Source: Acidovorax sp. NCPPB 4044 (GTDB taxonomy: Bacteria > Pseudomonadota > Gammaproteobacteria > Burkholderiales > Burkholderiaceae_C). Taken from it: DNA of 64,000 bases. The position numbers were made by a program, and so were the translations under genes. The notes under the pieces were generated by a model that saw only the letters and a list, made by a program, of their open reading frames with translations, did not search any database and was not told the origin of the DNA. The DNA is taken from positions 3,006,001-3,070,000 of the forward strand of contig NZ_JAMCOS010000001.1 in the NCBI RefSeq assembly GCF_028069655.1, read 5' to 3'. Position 1 is the first letter of the stretch. Each line of letters starts with the position of its first letter. Positions 53,901 to 62,424 of this stretch are shown here, one piece after another.

Positions 53901-56900
53901 GGCCTCCGCCTGGTTGCCGTCCTTGTCGCGGGCCGTGGCCACCAGCTCCACCTCGCCGGCCTCGTCGAGCCTGGCCTCGCACAGCAGCAGGCCGCGGCTG
54001 TCGCTCTTGCCCGTGCACACGGTGCCCAGGTCCTTGGTCTCGGTCTTGTTGTCGTAGCTGTAGAAGCCGCCCACCATGCGCTTGCGGCTGGTGGTGGTGA
54101 TGCGGGCGATGGCCTGCACCTGCATCGGCACGCCCTCCTGCACCTTGCCGTCCAGGCCCAGTGCCAGGGCCTGGAAGCGGATCTTCTGCGCGGCCGACAC
54201 CCAGCCTTCGGTCTTGATGCCCGCCACCACGGCCGCAGGCCACAGGGTCTGCGTGCTGCGCAGGGTCTGCACCTCGCCGTTGGGGTCGGAATACGTGGCT
54301 TCGAGCACCAGATCCTGCGCGCGGCGCGCAGCGGGCACGTTGTCGATCGCGACCTTGCCCGCGCCGTTGCGGTCCAGCGTGAGCGGCAGCTTGTCGGCGA
54401 CCACGCGCGCATCGTCGCTGGCGGTGGCCTCCTCGTCGTCGCCGCGCGACGCAGTGGGCAGCGCGCCCTTCTGGCGCGGCGGCTCGAAGCTGAAGGCATC
54501 GAAATCCGGGAACTGCAGCGGCTTGCCGCGCACCAGGGCGGACACGCGCACCGGCAGGTTCGCAGCGCCGCCACCCGCCACGTAGTTGATCTGCACGTCG
54601 GTGGGCACGGAACGCGCACGCACCAGCGGCTTCTTATCGGCCGGCGCGATGCGGCCCTCCAGCACCGGCAGCCGGAACTCTTCCACGCGGAACTCGCCGG
54701 AGGCCATGCTGCGGCTGCGGCTTTCGTCGTTGCCGCCGCGCAGCTCCACCGAATACACGCCCAGCTTGGCGGCAGGCGGGAGGGCCAGGCTGCTCTCCGC
54801 GCTGAGCCCGCCCGTGGGCGTGCGCCGCCACTGCAGCGGCTGCGTGAACTGCTGACCGCTGCCCACATGGGTGATCACCAGCGTGTGCGGCTGCGCATCG
54901 GGCAGGCCGAAGCCCTGGCGGTTCTGCGTGCGCACGAGGTGCTTCATGGACACGGTTTCGCCCGCGCGAAAAAGGGTGCGGTCGAAGAGGGTGTGCACGA
55001 TCTGGTCGGCCTCGGGCTGGCTGCTCGTGGGCACGTTGAAGCGCCAGGGTTCGATACCGCGCTGCCAGTCGCTCCAGGTGAAGGCCATGTCCTGCACGCC
55101 ATCCGCCCCTTGTGCGCGCGCGCTCACGAAGTACGCGTGCATGCCCTCCATTCCGTCGCGCGTGGAGCACGACGGGGGCTGGGGCGAGAGGCCCTCGAAC
55201 CGCGCGATGCCCTGCGCATCGGTGGTGGCCGTGGCCAGCTCGCGGCCGTCGCAGCCCGACACGCGCACCACGGCGCCGGGAACCACCTGGCCCTTGTCGA
55301 GCGTGGTCACCCAGGCCGCCGCGTTCTCTCGGCCCAGCTTGAAATGCACGCCCAGGTTGGTCACCAGGGCAGAACTGCGCACATACATCGTGCGGCCCGC
55401 GCCATGGCGCTCGTCCAGCAGCGATTGCCCCAGCATGGGAGACGCGATCTCGACCACGTGGAAGCCCGGTGGCAGTGGAATGCCCACCACCTCGAAGGGG
55501 CGCGGGTCGCCGCTGGCGGGCTTGGGCAGGTCCAGCGCCTTGGCGCGCGGCTGGCCGCCCAGCAGCGACACCATGCGCGACTGCACATAGTTCTTGTCGT
55601 CGTCCTGCAGGACCTGGGGCAGCGGGGCCTTGGTATCGCGGCGTGCCTCCGCGCGCGGCACCGCATAGTCGTCATAGCGGCGCACCCGGCGGTACCAGGC
55701 GATGATGTCCGCATCGCTCGTGGGCTGCAGGGTGCTGACCTTGCCGGCGGGCGCGGATGCGGGGGCGGCCGGCGGGCTGCCCGCCTCCAACCCCTGCACG
55801 CGCAGCGCGGACTCGACGTTGCGCAGCGTCACCGGCAGCAGCGCAGGGCCCTTGGTGCCCTCGGCGAAGCGCTCCACCACGCCGAAGGGCGACGCGGCGA
55901 ATTTGGCCAGCGGCGGCAGCGCGCCCGTGCCCACCTTGAGCGGGAAGCTGTCTGCATTGCTCAGCGGGCGCCCGGCCGCGTCCTTGAAATCTTTCGGCAG
56001 TTCGATCCGGAACGCCGTCTGCGCCGTGAACGGGGGCATGAACTGCACACCGTTGACCACGGTATCGCCGTCGCCCTCGCCATCGAGCCGCGGCTTGAGC
56101 GTTTCTTTGTCCGACTTCAGCCGGATCGCTTCCGCGAGCTTGCGGGGCACGGGCGCGTTGAACGACAGGCGCATCGGCCGGATCGGCAGGCACGCGGCCT
56201 GCGCGTTCTCGCGCTCGCAGCCGAAATCGGCGCTGAAGGGCTCGCGCACCGTGTAGCCATAGCGGCGCTCCACCGAGTTCGCCACACCGCTCGGCGTGGC
56301 CACGCCCTTGCCGAACACGAGCTGCACCTTGGCGCCGGACGTCAGGCGGCGGTTGCAGGTCAGCGTGGCGTAACGCAACGGGTCCTGCCTAGCCGACGCT
56401 TCCAGCCCCAGGGACTGCAACATCGAGGTGCGCTCGGCACCTTCGATGAGCCGCACGGGAATGCGCTCGCCCATGCCTTCGGCCACGCACCAGACGTTGG
56501 CCTTCACGCTGTCCAGGGTGGCCGGTCCGTTGAACTGGAGCAGGAAGAACTGCTCTTCGTCGATGCGCTGGTAGGTGCCCGGCCGGACACTCTGCACGAA
56601 CGGCCCGCCGGTATTGAACAGGTAGCGGGCCGTACCCGTGAGCGCCGCGCCCGCAGCCGACTTGAACCCGGGGACGGCCGTGGCCGTGCAGCGCGTGCCG
56701 GGCGGCAGATCGGCCGAGAAATCGAAGACCCATTCACGCTCGCCCGTCCAGCGCCCCGTGCCCTTGGCCGCGTCGGCGCCTTCGCAGCCCACCGAGAACG
56801 GCGCCGGTGCCTTCGGATCGCCGAAATTCACTGCCGCGGCATCGAACTTGACCACCACCTGCCGGATACGTGCCACCTCTCCCTGGGGAGAAAAGCTGGC

Positions 56901-56984
56901 GACCGACAGGGCCTGAGCGGCGCTGGCCGCAGCCAGGCCCAGGAGCGCAGCGAAGGCGGCGCGAACGAAATGCTTTGTTGTCAT
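50979..56984 (-). CDS. Bacterial alpha-2-macroglobulin (YfhM type)
   Basis: A 2001-aa periplasmic protease trap. The signal peptide (residues 1 to about 26, ending SAAQA) has no lipobox Cys, unlike the lipoprotein form in E. coli. MG-type beta domains fill the first two thirds; VLEATYSDPNGEVQTLRST and RAQFTLRNTTKAAMKVEVSP are typical. The thioester motif CLEQ is intact at 1510-1513 (YPFACLEQKTSK), followed by the helical thioester domain and a C-terminal receptor-like domain. Longer than the 1653-aa E. coli protein. The start MTTKHFVRAAFAALL is the first with a clean leader. Confidence 0.93.
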   Translation of the reverse strand: MTTKHFVRAAFAALLGLAAASAAQALSVASFSPQGEVARIRQVVVKFDAAAVNFGDPKAPAPFSVGCEGADAAKGTGRWTGEREWVFDFSADLPPGTRCTATAVPGFKSAAGAALTGTARYLFNTGGPFVQSVRPGTYQRIDEEQFFLLQFNGPATLDSVKANVWCVAEGMGERIPVRLIEGAERTSMLQSLGLEASARQDPLRYATLTCNRRLTSGAKVQLVFGKGVATPSGVANSVERRYGYTVREPFSADFGCERENAQAACLPIRPMRLSFNAPVPRKLAEAIRLKSDKETLKPRLDGEGDGDTVVNGVQFMPPFTAQTAFRIELPKDFKDAAGRPLSNADSFPLKVGTGALPPLAKFAASPFGVVERFAEGTKGPALLPVTLRNVESALRVQGLEAGSPPAAPASAPAGKVSTLQPTSDADIIAWYRRVRRYDDYAVPRAEARRDTKAPLPQVLQDDDKNYVQSRMVSLLGGQPRAKALDLPKPASGDPRPFEVVGIPLPPGFHVVEIASPMLGQSLLDERHGAGRTMYVRSSALVTNLGVHFKLGRENAAAWVTTLDKGQVVPGAVVRVSGCDGRELATATTDAQGIARFEGLSPQPPSCSTRDGMEGMHAYFVSARAQGADGVQDMAFTWSDWQRGIEPWRFNVPTSSQPEADQIVHTLFDRTLFRAGETVSMKHLVRTQNRQGFGLPDAQPHTLVITHVGSGQQFTQPLQWRRTPTGGLSAESSLALPPAAKLGVYSVELRGGNDESRSRSMASGEFRVEEFRLPVLEGRIAPADKKPLVRARSVPTDVQINYVAGGGAANLPVRVSALVRGKPLQFPDFDAFSFEPPRQKGALPTASRGDDEEATASDDARVVADKLPLTLDRNGAGKVAIDNVPAARRAQDLVLEATYSDPNGEVQTLRSTQTLWPAAVVAGIKTEGWVSAAQKIRFQALALGLDGKVQEGVPMQVQAIARITTTSRKRMVGGFYSYDNKTETKDLGTVCTGKSDSRGLLLCEARLDEAGEVELVATARDKDGNQAEAAASVWVTRQGELWFGGEDHDRIDLLPEKKSYQPGETAKLQVRMPFRHATALVSVEREGIIDTRVVQLNGQDPTVQLKIEEGWGPNVYVSVLAVRGRLREVPWYSFFTWGFTAPREWWSAFWYEGKEYVAPTAMVDLSKPAYRLGLAELNVGAKAHRIDVKVAADKESYPVRGKAQVTITATLPDGKPAANAEVALAAVDQALLELMPNTSWNLLDAMLQRRAWGVETSTAQMEIIGRRHYGRKAVPAGGGGGRAQTRELLDTLLLWQPAVRLDANGRAQVTVPLNDALTTFKIVAVADAGTGLFGTGSTSIRATQDLQIISGLPPLVREDDRFRAQFTLRNTTKAAMKVEVSPRATLLTLEKQTVEIPAGESREVAWTVTAPPQLAQTRAEAILWEIEARDTAAGAGGARDALKATQRLVPAVPLTVQQATLVQVDGSFNLDVKPPADAIAGRGGLKMSLQPKLAEGLPGVRDWFANYPFACLEQKTSKAVGLRDGKLWQTVVGQLPTYLDGDGLASYFPPQAGSANRGSDTLTAYLLAATHEASSLDPAFALSPEVRAPMERGLIAFVEGRIQREFWSPRKDLDMRKLAAIEALSRYGKATGRMLSSITVAPNQWPTHSVIDWLNVLRRVPDAPQREQRISEATQILKARLSYQGTKLVFSSEQDDYWWWLMQNGDVNTARLMLAVMDDPAWKDDMGRLANGFIARQQGGAWHTTTANLWGGLALEKFSARFEATPVSGTTRAAMGQGTASVDWSKVGRVASTDAAGAPHQTTWFGAPASPGNLTHNGMFLPWSAAGGKESLSVTHQGPGKPWLTLQSVAAIQLKAPFSAGYTVKKTVTPVEQAVAGQYTRGDVLRVKLEVTASTDMTWVALTDPVPGGATILGGGLGRDSEIATQGERRGGSGWLAFEERSFEAWRGYYEYLPKGSVTAEYTVRLNNVGEFSLPPTRVEAMYAPEMFGETPNARMKVQAAK

Positions 56985-57221
56985 GGGTATGCGAACGATG
57001 GCGCGGCGGCCGGCGCGAACGGCGCACGGCAGCCGCGGGGCCCCTCCGGGAGACGCACCGGCTCCGTGCACTGGGCCACGGCGGGAGCGTCGAACCCCGG
57101 GAGCGTAGCCCATCGGCAAGTGCCCCACCACCGCACCCGGCGCTGAGTTGTAAATGGCCTACACGGCGAGCCGCCGGCGCGCACGCACAATGGGCCGGCG
57201 CGTCCGCGCTCCCCTCCCCCC

Positions 57222-58403
57222 ATGCCCAACACCCCCTCCACCCGCCGCTGGGAGATCGACGCCGTCCGGGGCCTCATGCTGGTCCTCATGACGGTGACCC
57301 ATCTGCCCACGCGCATCACGATGCCGCTCGGCCAGCCGTTCGGCTTCGTCTCGGCCGCCGAGGGGTTCGTCCTGCTATCCGCCTACATGGCAGGCATGGT
57401 GTACGGGCGCGTGGCCGTCCGGCGCGGCGTGGCGGACATGCGCCGGTCCTTCTGGCGGCGGGCCCTCAAGATCTACGCCTGCCAGGCCGCCACGCTGCTT
57501 TTTTTGTTCACCGTCATCACCTTCATCGGCATCCAGGCGGACGAACCTGCGATCAAGGGCCTGCTCACGTTTTACCTGGCCAAGCCGCTGGAAGCACTGG
57601 TCGGCGGGCTGCTGCTGGTCTATGAGCCACCGCTGCTGGACATCCTGCCGATCTACGTGCTGTTCATGCTGGCCAGCCCCTGGGTGATGGCGAGCGGCCT
57701 GCGCCATGGATGGGCGCCCGTGCTGGGGGTCAGCGTGGTGCTGTGGTTCCTGGCGCAGTTCGGCCTCTCGCAGTGGTTCTACGACGCGATGAACGCGGTG
57801 GTGCAGAACCCCATTCCCTTCCACGAAACGGGCACGTTCTCGATGTGGGGCTGGCAGTTCCTGTGGGTGCTGGGCCTGTGGATGGGGGCTTCGCGCAACG
57901 ATCCGCAGGCCCTGGCCTTCCAGTTTCCGCGCTGGGCGGTCGCGGTGGCCGTGGCACTGGCGGTGGTGGGCTTCGTCTGGCGCCACGCCATCGGGCAGGT
58001 GCCCTTCGGCGATGCGAATCCCCAGTGGAACCTGTTCTTCGACAAATGGCAGCTGGGACCCTTCAGGGTGCTGAACCTGTTCGCGCTGCTGGTGCTGGCC
58101 ATCCGGTTCGGGCCGGCCCTGGCGGCGTGGCTGCCACGCCAGCACTGGCTCGAAACGCTGGGTGCGGCGTCCCTGCCGGTGTTCTGCGCCCACCTCGTGG
58201 TGGTGCTGCTCGCGATCAGCTTCATGGGCGCCAACTACGAACGCCCCTGGTGGCAGGACATCGCACTGCTCATCGTGTGCTTCGGCACGCTGCATGCCGT
58301 GGCCCGCATCAGCCTCTGGATGGACCAGGGGCCCGAGGACGATCCACCGCAGGCCCCGCGCAAACTGTTCCGGTTGCGCCGGCCGCTACCGCCCGCGCTG
58401 TAG
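57222..58403 (+). CDS. OpgC-domain acyltransferase-like membrane protein
   Basis: A 393-aa polytopic protein with about ten helices. The N-terminus RRWEIDAVRGLMLVLMTVTH LPTRI followed by FVSAAEGFVLLSAYMAGMVY G is the OpgC pattern (acyltransferase-3 superfamily), the enzyme that succinylates osmoregulated periplasmic glucans. No opgG/opgH gene lies in the window, so the acceptor is not certain. Convergent with the SGNH hydrolase, 18 bp apart. Confidence 0.87.
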   Translation: MPNTPSTRRWEIDAVRGLMLVLMTVTHLPTRITMPLGQPFGFVSAAEGFVLLSAYMAGMVYGRVAVRRGVADMRRSFWRRALKIYACQAATLLFLFTVITFIGIQADEPAIKGLLTFYLAKPLEALVGGLLLVYEPPLLDILPIYVLFMLASPWVMASGLRHGWAPVLGVSVVLWFLAQFGLSQWFYDAMNAVVQNPIPFHETGTFSMWGWQFLWVLGLWMGASRNDPQALAFQFPRWAVAVAVALAVVGFVWRHAIGQVPFGDANPQWNLFFDKWQLGPFRVLNLFALLVLAIRFGPALAAWLPRQHWLETLGAASLPVFCAHLVVVLLAISFMGANYERPWWQDIALLIVCFGTLHAVARISLWMDQGPEDDPPQAPRKLFRLRRPLPPAL

Positions 58404-58421
58404 CAACCCGGAGGGCTCTGT

Positions 58422-59237
58422 TCAGGGGCGCGTACCGGCCTTTGCCACGCCGTCCACCACCGGATCGGCCGTGCGCGCGCCGCCGGCTGCACGGGCGCCC
58501 TCGCCCACGTAGCCGCTGATGACGGTGCGCCACAGGTCGTAGCCCGCGTCGTTCATGTGAAGGTGGTCGGCGCCGAAGAGCTCGGCGCGTGGAATGCCGT
58601 CCGCGCCGAGCATGGGCGTGAAGATGTCGATGAAATCGCTGTTGGGCACCGTGCGCACGTATTGCGCGAGCAGGGTGTTGGCCTCGCGCATGCGCGGCAG
58701 CAGCGTGAGCCGCAGGGGGCTGGGCTTGATGGAGATGTAGCTGATGCGCGTCTCGGGCAGTGCCTCGCGCACCGAGCGGACGAAGGACTGGAAGCTCTCG
58801 AGCACCTGCTGCGGGCTGCGGCCCTCGGCCAGGTCGTTGTCTCCGGCGTACACCATCACGTGGCGCGGCTGGTACTGGAGCACCAGGTTCTTCACGAAAT
58901 ACTGGCAGTCGGCCATGGTCGAGCCGCCAAAGCCGCGGTTGATCACGACGGGCAGCTGCCGGAAGTCCTCACGCAGGTCGGTCCATAGCCGGATGGTGGA
59001 ACTGCCCACGAAAAGCACTCCACCCGTCTGGGGCAACCCGGTCTTGTCCGCTGCCGCAAAGGCTTCCATGCTCGACTGCCAGCGTGCATAGGGTGCCGGC
59101 AGGGCAGTCGCCTCCGCGGCCGTCACCAGGGGCACCGGCGTGCCCTGCAGCGCACTGGTGGGCAGCGCCACGGCAGCGCACAGCAGTGCTGCGGCACCAC
59201 GGCCCAGGCAGAAGGAGCGGAAGGAAGACAAGGGCAT
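58422..59237 (-). CDS. Exported SGNH/GDSL-family hydrolase
   Basis: A 271-aa protein with a signal peptide (AAALLCAAVALPTSALQ). SGNH blocks are visible: VLFVGSSTIRLW (block I, GSS for GDS), NRGFGGSTMADC (block II), VMVYAGDNDLAEG (block III, Asn) and GADHLHMNDAGYDLW (block V, Asp/His). Such enzymes remove acyl or acetyl groups from sugars or lipids. Convergent with the OpgC-like acyltransferase, which hints at opposed acylation and deacylation, but this is only positional. Confidence 0.87.
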   Translation of the reverse strand: MPLSSFRSFCLGRGAAALLCAAVALPTSALQGTPVPLVTAAEATALPAPYARWQSSMEAFAAADKTGLPQTGGVLFVGSSTIRLWTDLREDFRQLPVVINRGFGGSTMADCQYFVKNLVLQYQPRHVMVYAGDNDLAEGRSPQQVLESFQSFVRSVREALPETRISYISIKPSPLRLTLLPRMREANTLLAQYVRTVPNSDFIDIFTPMLGADGIPRAELFGADHLHMNDAGYDLWRTVISGYVGEGARAAGGARTADPVVDGVAKAGTRP

Positions 59238-59382
59238 CGGAGGCTCTCCACAGGAAGTGCAGCTGCGTGAGAGCGATTGTGGGCCTGTGCATTCCCTTCA
59301 GAACACAATTTTTACAATTTCATGGTCGCCATTTACAAATGGGGCTGAACCATTCCGCAGTACAGCAGAGTTGCGCGCCCCT

Positions 59383-60087
59383 TCAATTGGCGTTCCAGCC
59401 CAGCCATTCCCTCAGCGCCGCGGTCACCTCATCCGGCACTTCCATGGCGGGCAGGTGCCCGCAATCCTTGAACACCCGCCACCGCGACGACGGAATGGCA
59501 CGGTGGATTGCCGTGGATTCAGACACCGGCGTGAGCACATCACCGTCTCCGACCGCCACGAGCGTGGGAACGCGGATGCCCGGCAGCAGGGGCCGCGCAT
59601 CCGCACGGCCGAGGATCGCCTGCTGCTGGCGCAGGAAGGCAGCGCCGCCTACACGGGACGCCATGGCCTTGATATCGTGCCCGACCGGCCCGTCGGTGCG
59701 CGAGGCATGGATGAGCTGCGGCAGCAGCCGGTCGGTCACACCCGCGAAACGGCCTAACCGCATCGATGAGATGCTCGCCCGCCGGCGGGCGGCGCGCGAA
59801 GGGCTGTCGACGGATGCGCTGGTATCGAACAGTGCCAGGCGGGTGACGCGTTCGGGTGCCTGCCGCAGGATCTCGAACGCGACGTAGCCGCCCATCGAGA
59901 GCGCGGCGAGCGCGAACCGTCCGGGAGCGCTGTCCAGCGTGCGCTGCGCCATGGCGGCGACGCTGTCGTCGCGCGTGAGGTCTGCGGTCATCGGCTCGGC
60001 AATATCCGACAGGCCCAGGGCCTGGTCCCGCCACAGCCGCTCGTCGCACAGCAGCCCCGGCAGGAACACGAGGGCTTGCCGGTTCAA
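59383..60087 (-). CDS. Alpha/beta-fold hydrolase
   Basis: A hydrolase of about 234 aa. The nucleophile elbow is FALAALSMGGYVAFEILRQA (Ser in A-x-S-x-G), the acidic residue lies in LVAVGDGDVLTPVS and the His in DCGHLPAMEVPDEV. The start is a TTG overlapping the MFS stop (TTGA), consistent with coupled translation; a GTG six codons later is the alternative. Substrate unknown, probably supplied by the co-transcribed transporter. Confidence 0.82.
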   Translation of the reverse strand: MNRQALVFLPGLLCDERLWRDQALGLSDIAEPMTADLTRDDSVAAMAQRTLDSAPGRFALAALSMGGYVAFEILRQAPERVTRLALFDTSASVDSPSRAARRRASISSMRLGRFAGVTDRLLPQLIHASRTDGPVGHDIKAMASRVGGAAFLRQQQAILGRADARPLLPGIRVPTLVAVGDGDVLTPVSESTAIHRAIPSSRWRVFKDCGHLPAMEVPDEVTAALREWLGWNAN

Positions 60088-61406
60088 GCGGTCCCCCCGC
60101 GCTCCGACGGGCCTCGGCTGGCCGCCCAGCACGCACCCGCCAGTGCGATGCCGCCCGTGAGGCCCGCGATCGCCCACCAGCCACCGTGCAGCCAGAACCA
60201 TCCGCCCACGGAGCCGATGACGCTCGAACCCAGGTAATAGAACAGCAGGTAGAGCGATGCCGCATGCCCCTTGGCTTCCCCGGCGAGCGGCCCGATGGAG
60301 CCGCTGGCCACCGAATGGCCGATGAAGAAGCCGGTGGTGACCAGCGCGATACCCGCCACGATGGCCACGAGCGATGACAGCACGGTGAGCCCCACGCCGG
60401 CCAGCATCAGGCCGAACCCGGTGACCAGCAGTGCGCGCCGCCCGAAGCGGCCGGCCAGCCCCCCGGCCACGGAAGACGAGACGATGCCGAAGCCAAAGGC
60501 GAGAAAGATCAGGCTGACCTGCGTCTGGCCCAGATGGTAGGGCGCGGCGGACACCCGGAACGTAGCGTAGTTGAACAGGGTGACGAAGACGCTGGTGAGC
60601 ATGAAGCCCACGGCATACAGGCGCAGCAGCGCCGGGTTGCGCAGATGGCCGGCCCACGTGCGCAGGTGGTATGCGGCGTTGATGCCCGGGCGCCGTACGA
60701 AATTGCGTGAGCGTGGCAGCAGCGCCAGGAACCCCACGGCCGCGAGCAGGCACAGCACGCCCTGCGCACCGAGCGCCACCCGCCAGGAAGCGAACTCGGT
60801 CACGAGGCCCATGCCGACGCGGCCCACCATGCCGCCGAATGCGGTGCCGCCCACGTACAGGCCCATGGTGCGCCCCAGGCTTGCCGGTTCGATCTCCTCC
60901 GCCAACCACGCCATGGCCACGGCGGGCACGCCGCCCAGCACCAGTCCTTCGAGCGCCCGCGCCAGCACCAGGCCCTGCCAGGTGGGCGCGACGGCCGCGC
61001 CGATCTGCAGCAGGGCCGCCAGTGCCATGGAGGCGAACATCAACCCCCGCCGCCCCAGCGCCTGCGAAAACGCTCCTGCGAGCACGATGGAAAACGCCAG
61101 CCAGCCGGTCGTGAGCGACAGGGCGAGTGAACTCTCCGCCGGAGTCAGCCCGAAGCTCGCGGCAAAAGCCGGTAGCAGCGGCTGCACCGAATAGATCAAC
61201 GAAAAGCTCGCGAACCCGAGCAGGAAGAGGGCCACGCCCGCACGGAAATATTCCGGCGTGCCGCGGCGAACCCAAAGGGCGGCAGGCCCGGCGCCGGGCG
61301 GCGGCATGCCGGCGCTGGCCCGCGCCGCAGCGGAGGACAAGGGAGACGGAGACCGGGGGAAGGATGCGGCGGAGTCGCCGGAAAGGGGGGCGGATCGGGA
61401 GGCCAT
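60084..61406 (-). CDS. MFS transporter (YnfM-like)
   Basis: A 440-aa major-facilitator protein with twelve helices after a hydrophilic Ala/Ser/Pro-rich start of about 50 residues. Family signs: SLIYSVQPLLPAFAASFGLT in helix 1 and 2, the ALGRRGLMFASM loop motif, and AGRFGRRALLVTGFG in the second half. Divergent from a LysR gene across an 88-bp spacer with a palindromic box and coupled to the hydrolase, so uptake or efflux of an inducible compound is likely. Confidence 0.87.
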   Translation of the reverse strand: MASRSAPLSGDSAASFPRSPSPLSSAAARASAGMPPPGAGPAALWVRRGTPEYFRAGVALFLLGFASFSLIYSVQPLLPAFAASFGLTPAESSLALSLTTGWLAFSIVLAGAFSQALGRRGLMFASMALAALLQIGAAVAPTWQGLVLARALEGLVLGGVPAVAMAWLAEEIEPASLGRTMGLYVGGTAFGGMVGRVGMGLVTEFASWRVALGAQGVLCLLAAVGFLALLPRSRNFVRRPGINAAYHLRTWAGHLRNPALLRLYAVGFMLTSVFVTLFNYATFRVSAAPYHLGQTQVSLIFLAFGFGIVSSSVAGGLAGRFGRRALLVTGFGLMLAGVGLTVLSSLVAIVAGIALVTTGFFIGHSVASGSIGPLAGEAKGHAASLYLLFYYLGSSVIGSVGGWFWLHGGWWAIAGLTGGIALAGACWAASRGPSERGGTA

Positions 61407-61461
61407 GGCGATGGAGACGTGATGGCGGTCAATTTACCGAGCGCAGGTCCATCCGTCCAAT

Positions 61462-61485
61462 ATATGGCGGTGCATTTTTCCATAT
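61462..61485. promoter_or_regulatory. Candidate LysR operator between MFS and LysR genes
   Basis: ATATGG-N12-CCATAT is a perfect 6-bp dyad 9 bp before the LysR ATG and 55 bp before the MFS start. Location and form suit autoregulated divergent control. Confidence 0.45.
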
Positions 61486-61494
61486 GCAGTACAA

Positions 61495-62403
61495 ATGGCC
61501 ATGGAACTGCGACACATCCGTTATTTCCTCGCCGTGGCCGAGGAAGGCAATTTCACGCGGGCCGCCGCACGTCTGGGGATCGGACAGCCCCCGCTCAGCC
61601 TGCAGATCAAGGACCTGGAAGCCGAGGTGGGCGCACTGCTCTTCCACCGCGTGCCCCACGGCGCCGAATTGACCGAGGCCGGGCAGGCGTTTCTGGAGGG
61701 GGTGCAGCCCCTGCCCGGCCGGGCGGCTCAGGCGGTGCGCGCTGCCCGGCGAGCCGCGCGCGGCGAAACCGGCCAGTTGAACCTGGGCTTCACCGGGACC
61801 GCGGCGCTCAACCCGCTCGTGCCCGCCAGCATCCGGGCGTTCCGCCATGCCTATCCGCAGGTCGAGTTGACGCTGGTGGAGGCGAACTCGGTGGCTCTGG
61901 CCGCCGGGCTGCTGGAAGATCGGCTGGACGCCGCGATCCTCCGGCCCTCCGCATTCGATCGCGATGCGCTGGCGGTGCAAGCCCTGGTGGACGAGCCCCT
62001 GGTGGCTGCGCTGCCCGCAGAGCACGCTGCCGCGCGGGGCCGCGGCGCATTGGCGCTGCCTGCGCTGCGGGACGAGCCGTTCATCCTGACGCCGCGCGCC
62101 ATCGGCATGAGCCTGCACGATGCCGTGCTGGACGCATGCCGTGCCGCCGGGTTCGAGCCGGCCCTGGGCCAGCCCGCGCCGCAGATCGCCTCGATCCTTT
62201 CGCTCGTTTCGGCGGAGATCGGCGTGTCGCTCGTGCCTGCCTGCATGCGCCAGCTCAGCGTGCAGGGGGTGGCGTTCCGGGCGCTGCGCGCACCGGTGCC
62301 ACGCGTGGAGCTGGCGGTGGCCCACCGCCGGGCACGGCCGCCGCGCCTGGCGATCAATTTCGCGGCGATCGCGCGCCAGGCCGCCGGCCAGCCGGTGGCA
62401 TGA
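61495..62403 (+). CDS. LysR-family transcriptional regulator (BenM/CatM-like)
   Basis: A 302-aa LysR regulator: MELRHIRYFLAVAEEGNFTR AAARLGIGQPPLSLQIKDLE gives the helix-turn-helix, then the effector domain (GQLNLGFTGTAALNPLVPAS). The QPPLSLQIKDLE form is typical of the aromatic-catabolism LysR subgroup. A second ATG two codons later is equally plausible as the start. Probably controls the divergent MFS/hydrolase pair. Confidence 0.9.
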   Translation: MAMELRHIRYFLAVAEEGNFTRAAARLGIGQPPLSLQIKDLEAEVGALLFHRVPHGAELTEAGQAFLEGVQPLPGRAAQAVRAARRAARGETGQLNLGFTGTAALNPLVPASIRAFRHAYPQVELTLVEANSVALAAGLLEDRLDAAILRPSAFDRDALAVQALVDEPLVAALPAEHAAARGRGALALPALRDEPFILTPRAIGMSLHDAVLDACRAAGFEPALGQPAPQIASILSLVSAEIGVSLVPACMRQLSVQGVAFRALRAPVPRVELAVAHRRARPPRLAINFAAIARQAAGQPVA

Positions 62404-62424
62404 GCATGCCGCCGGGAGTCCGCA

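Noticed and set aside
50901..57146. An open frame of about 2080 codons on the plus strand opposite the alpha-2-macroglobulin gene
   Set aside because: His/Arg/Gly/Ala-rich mirror of a high-GC gene, without domains or ribosome site. Similar long antisense frames elsewhere (for example opposite pcnB, pbpC and cysM) were dropped for the same reason.
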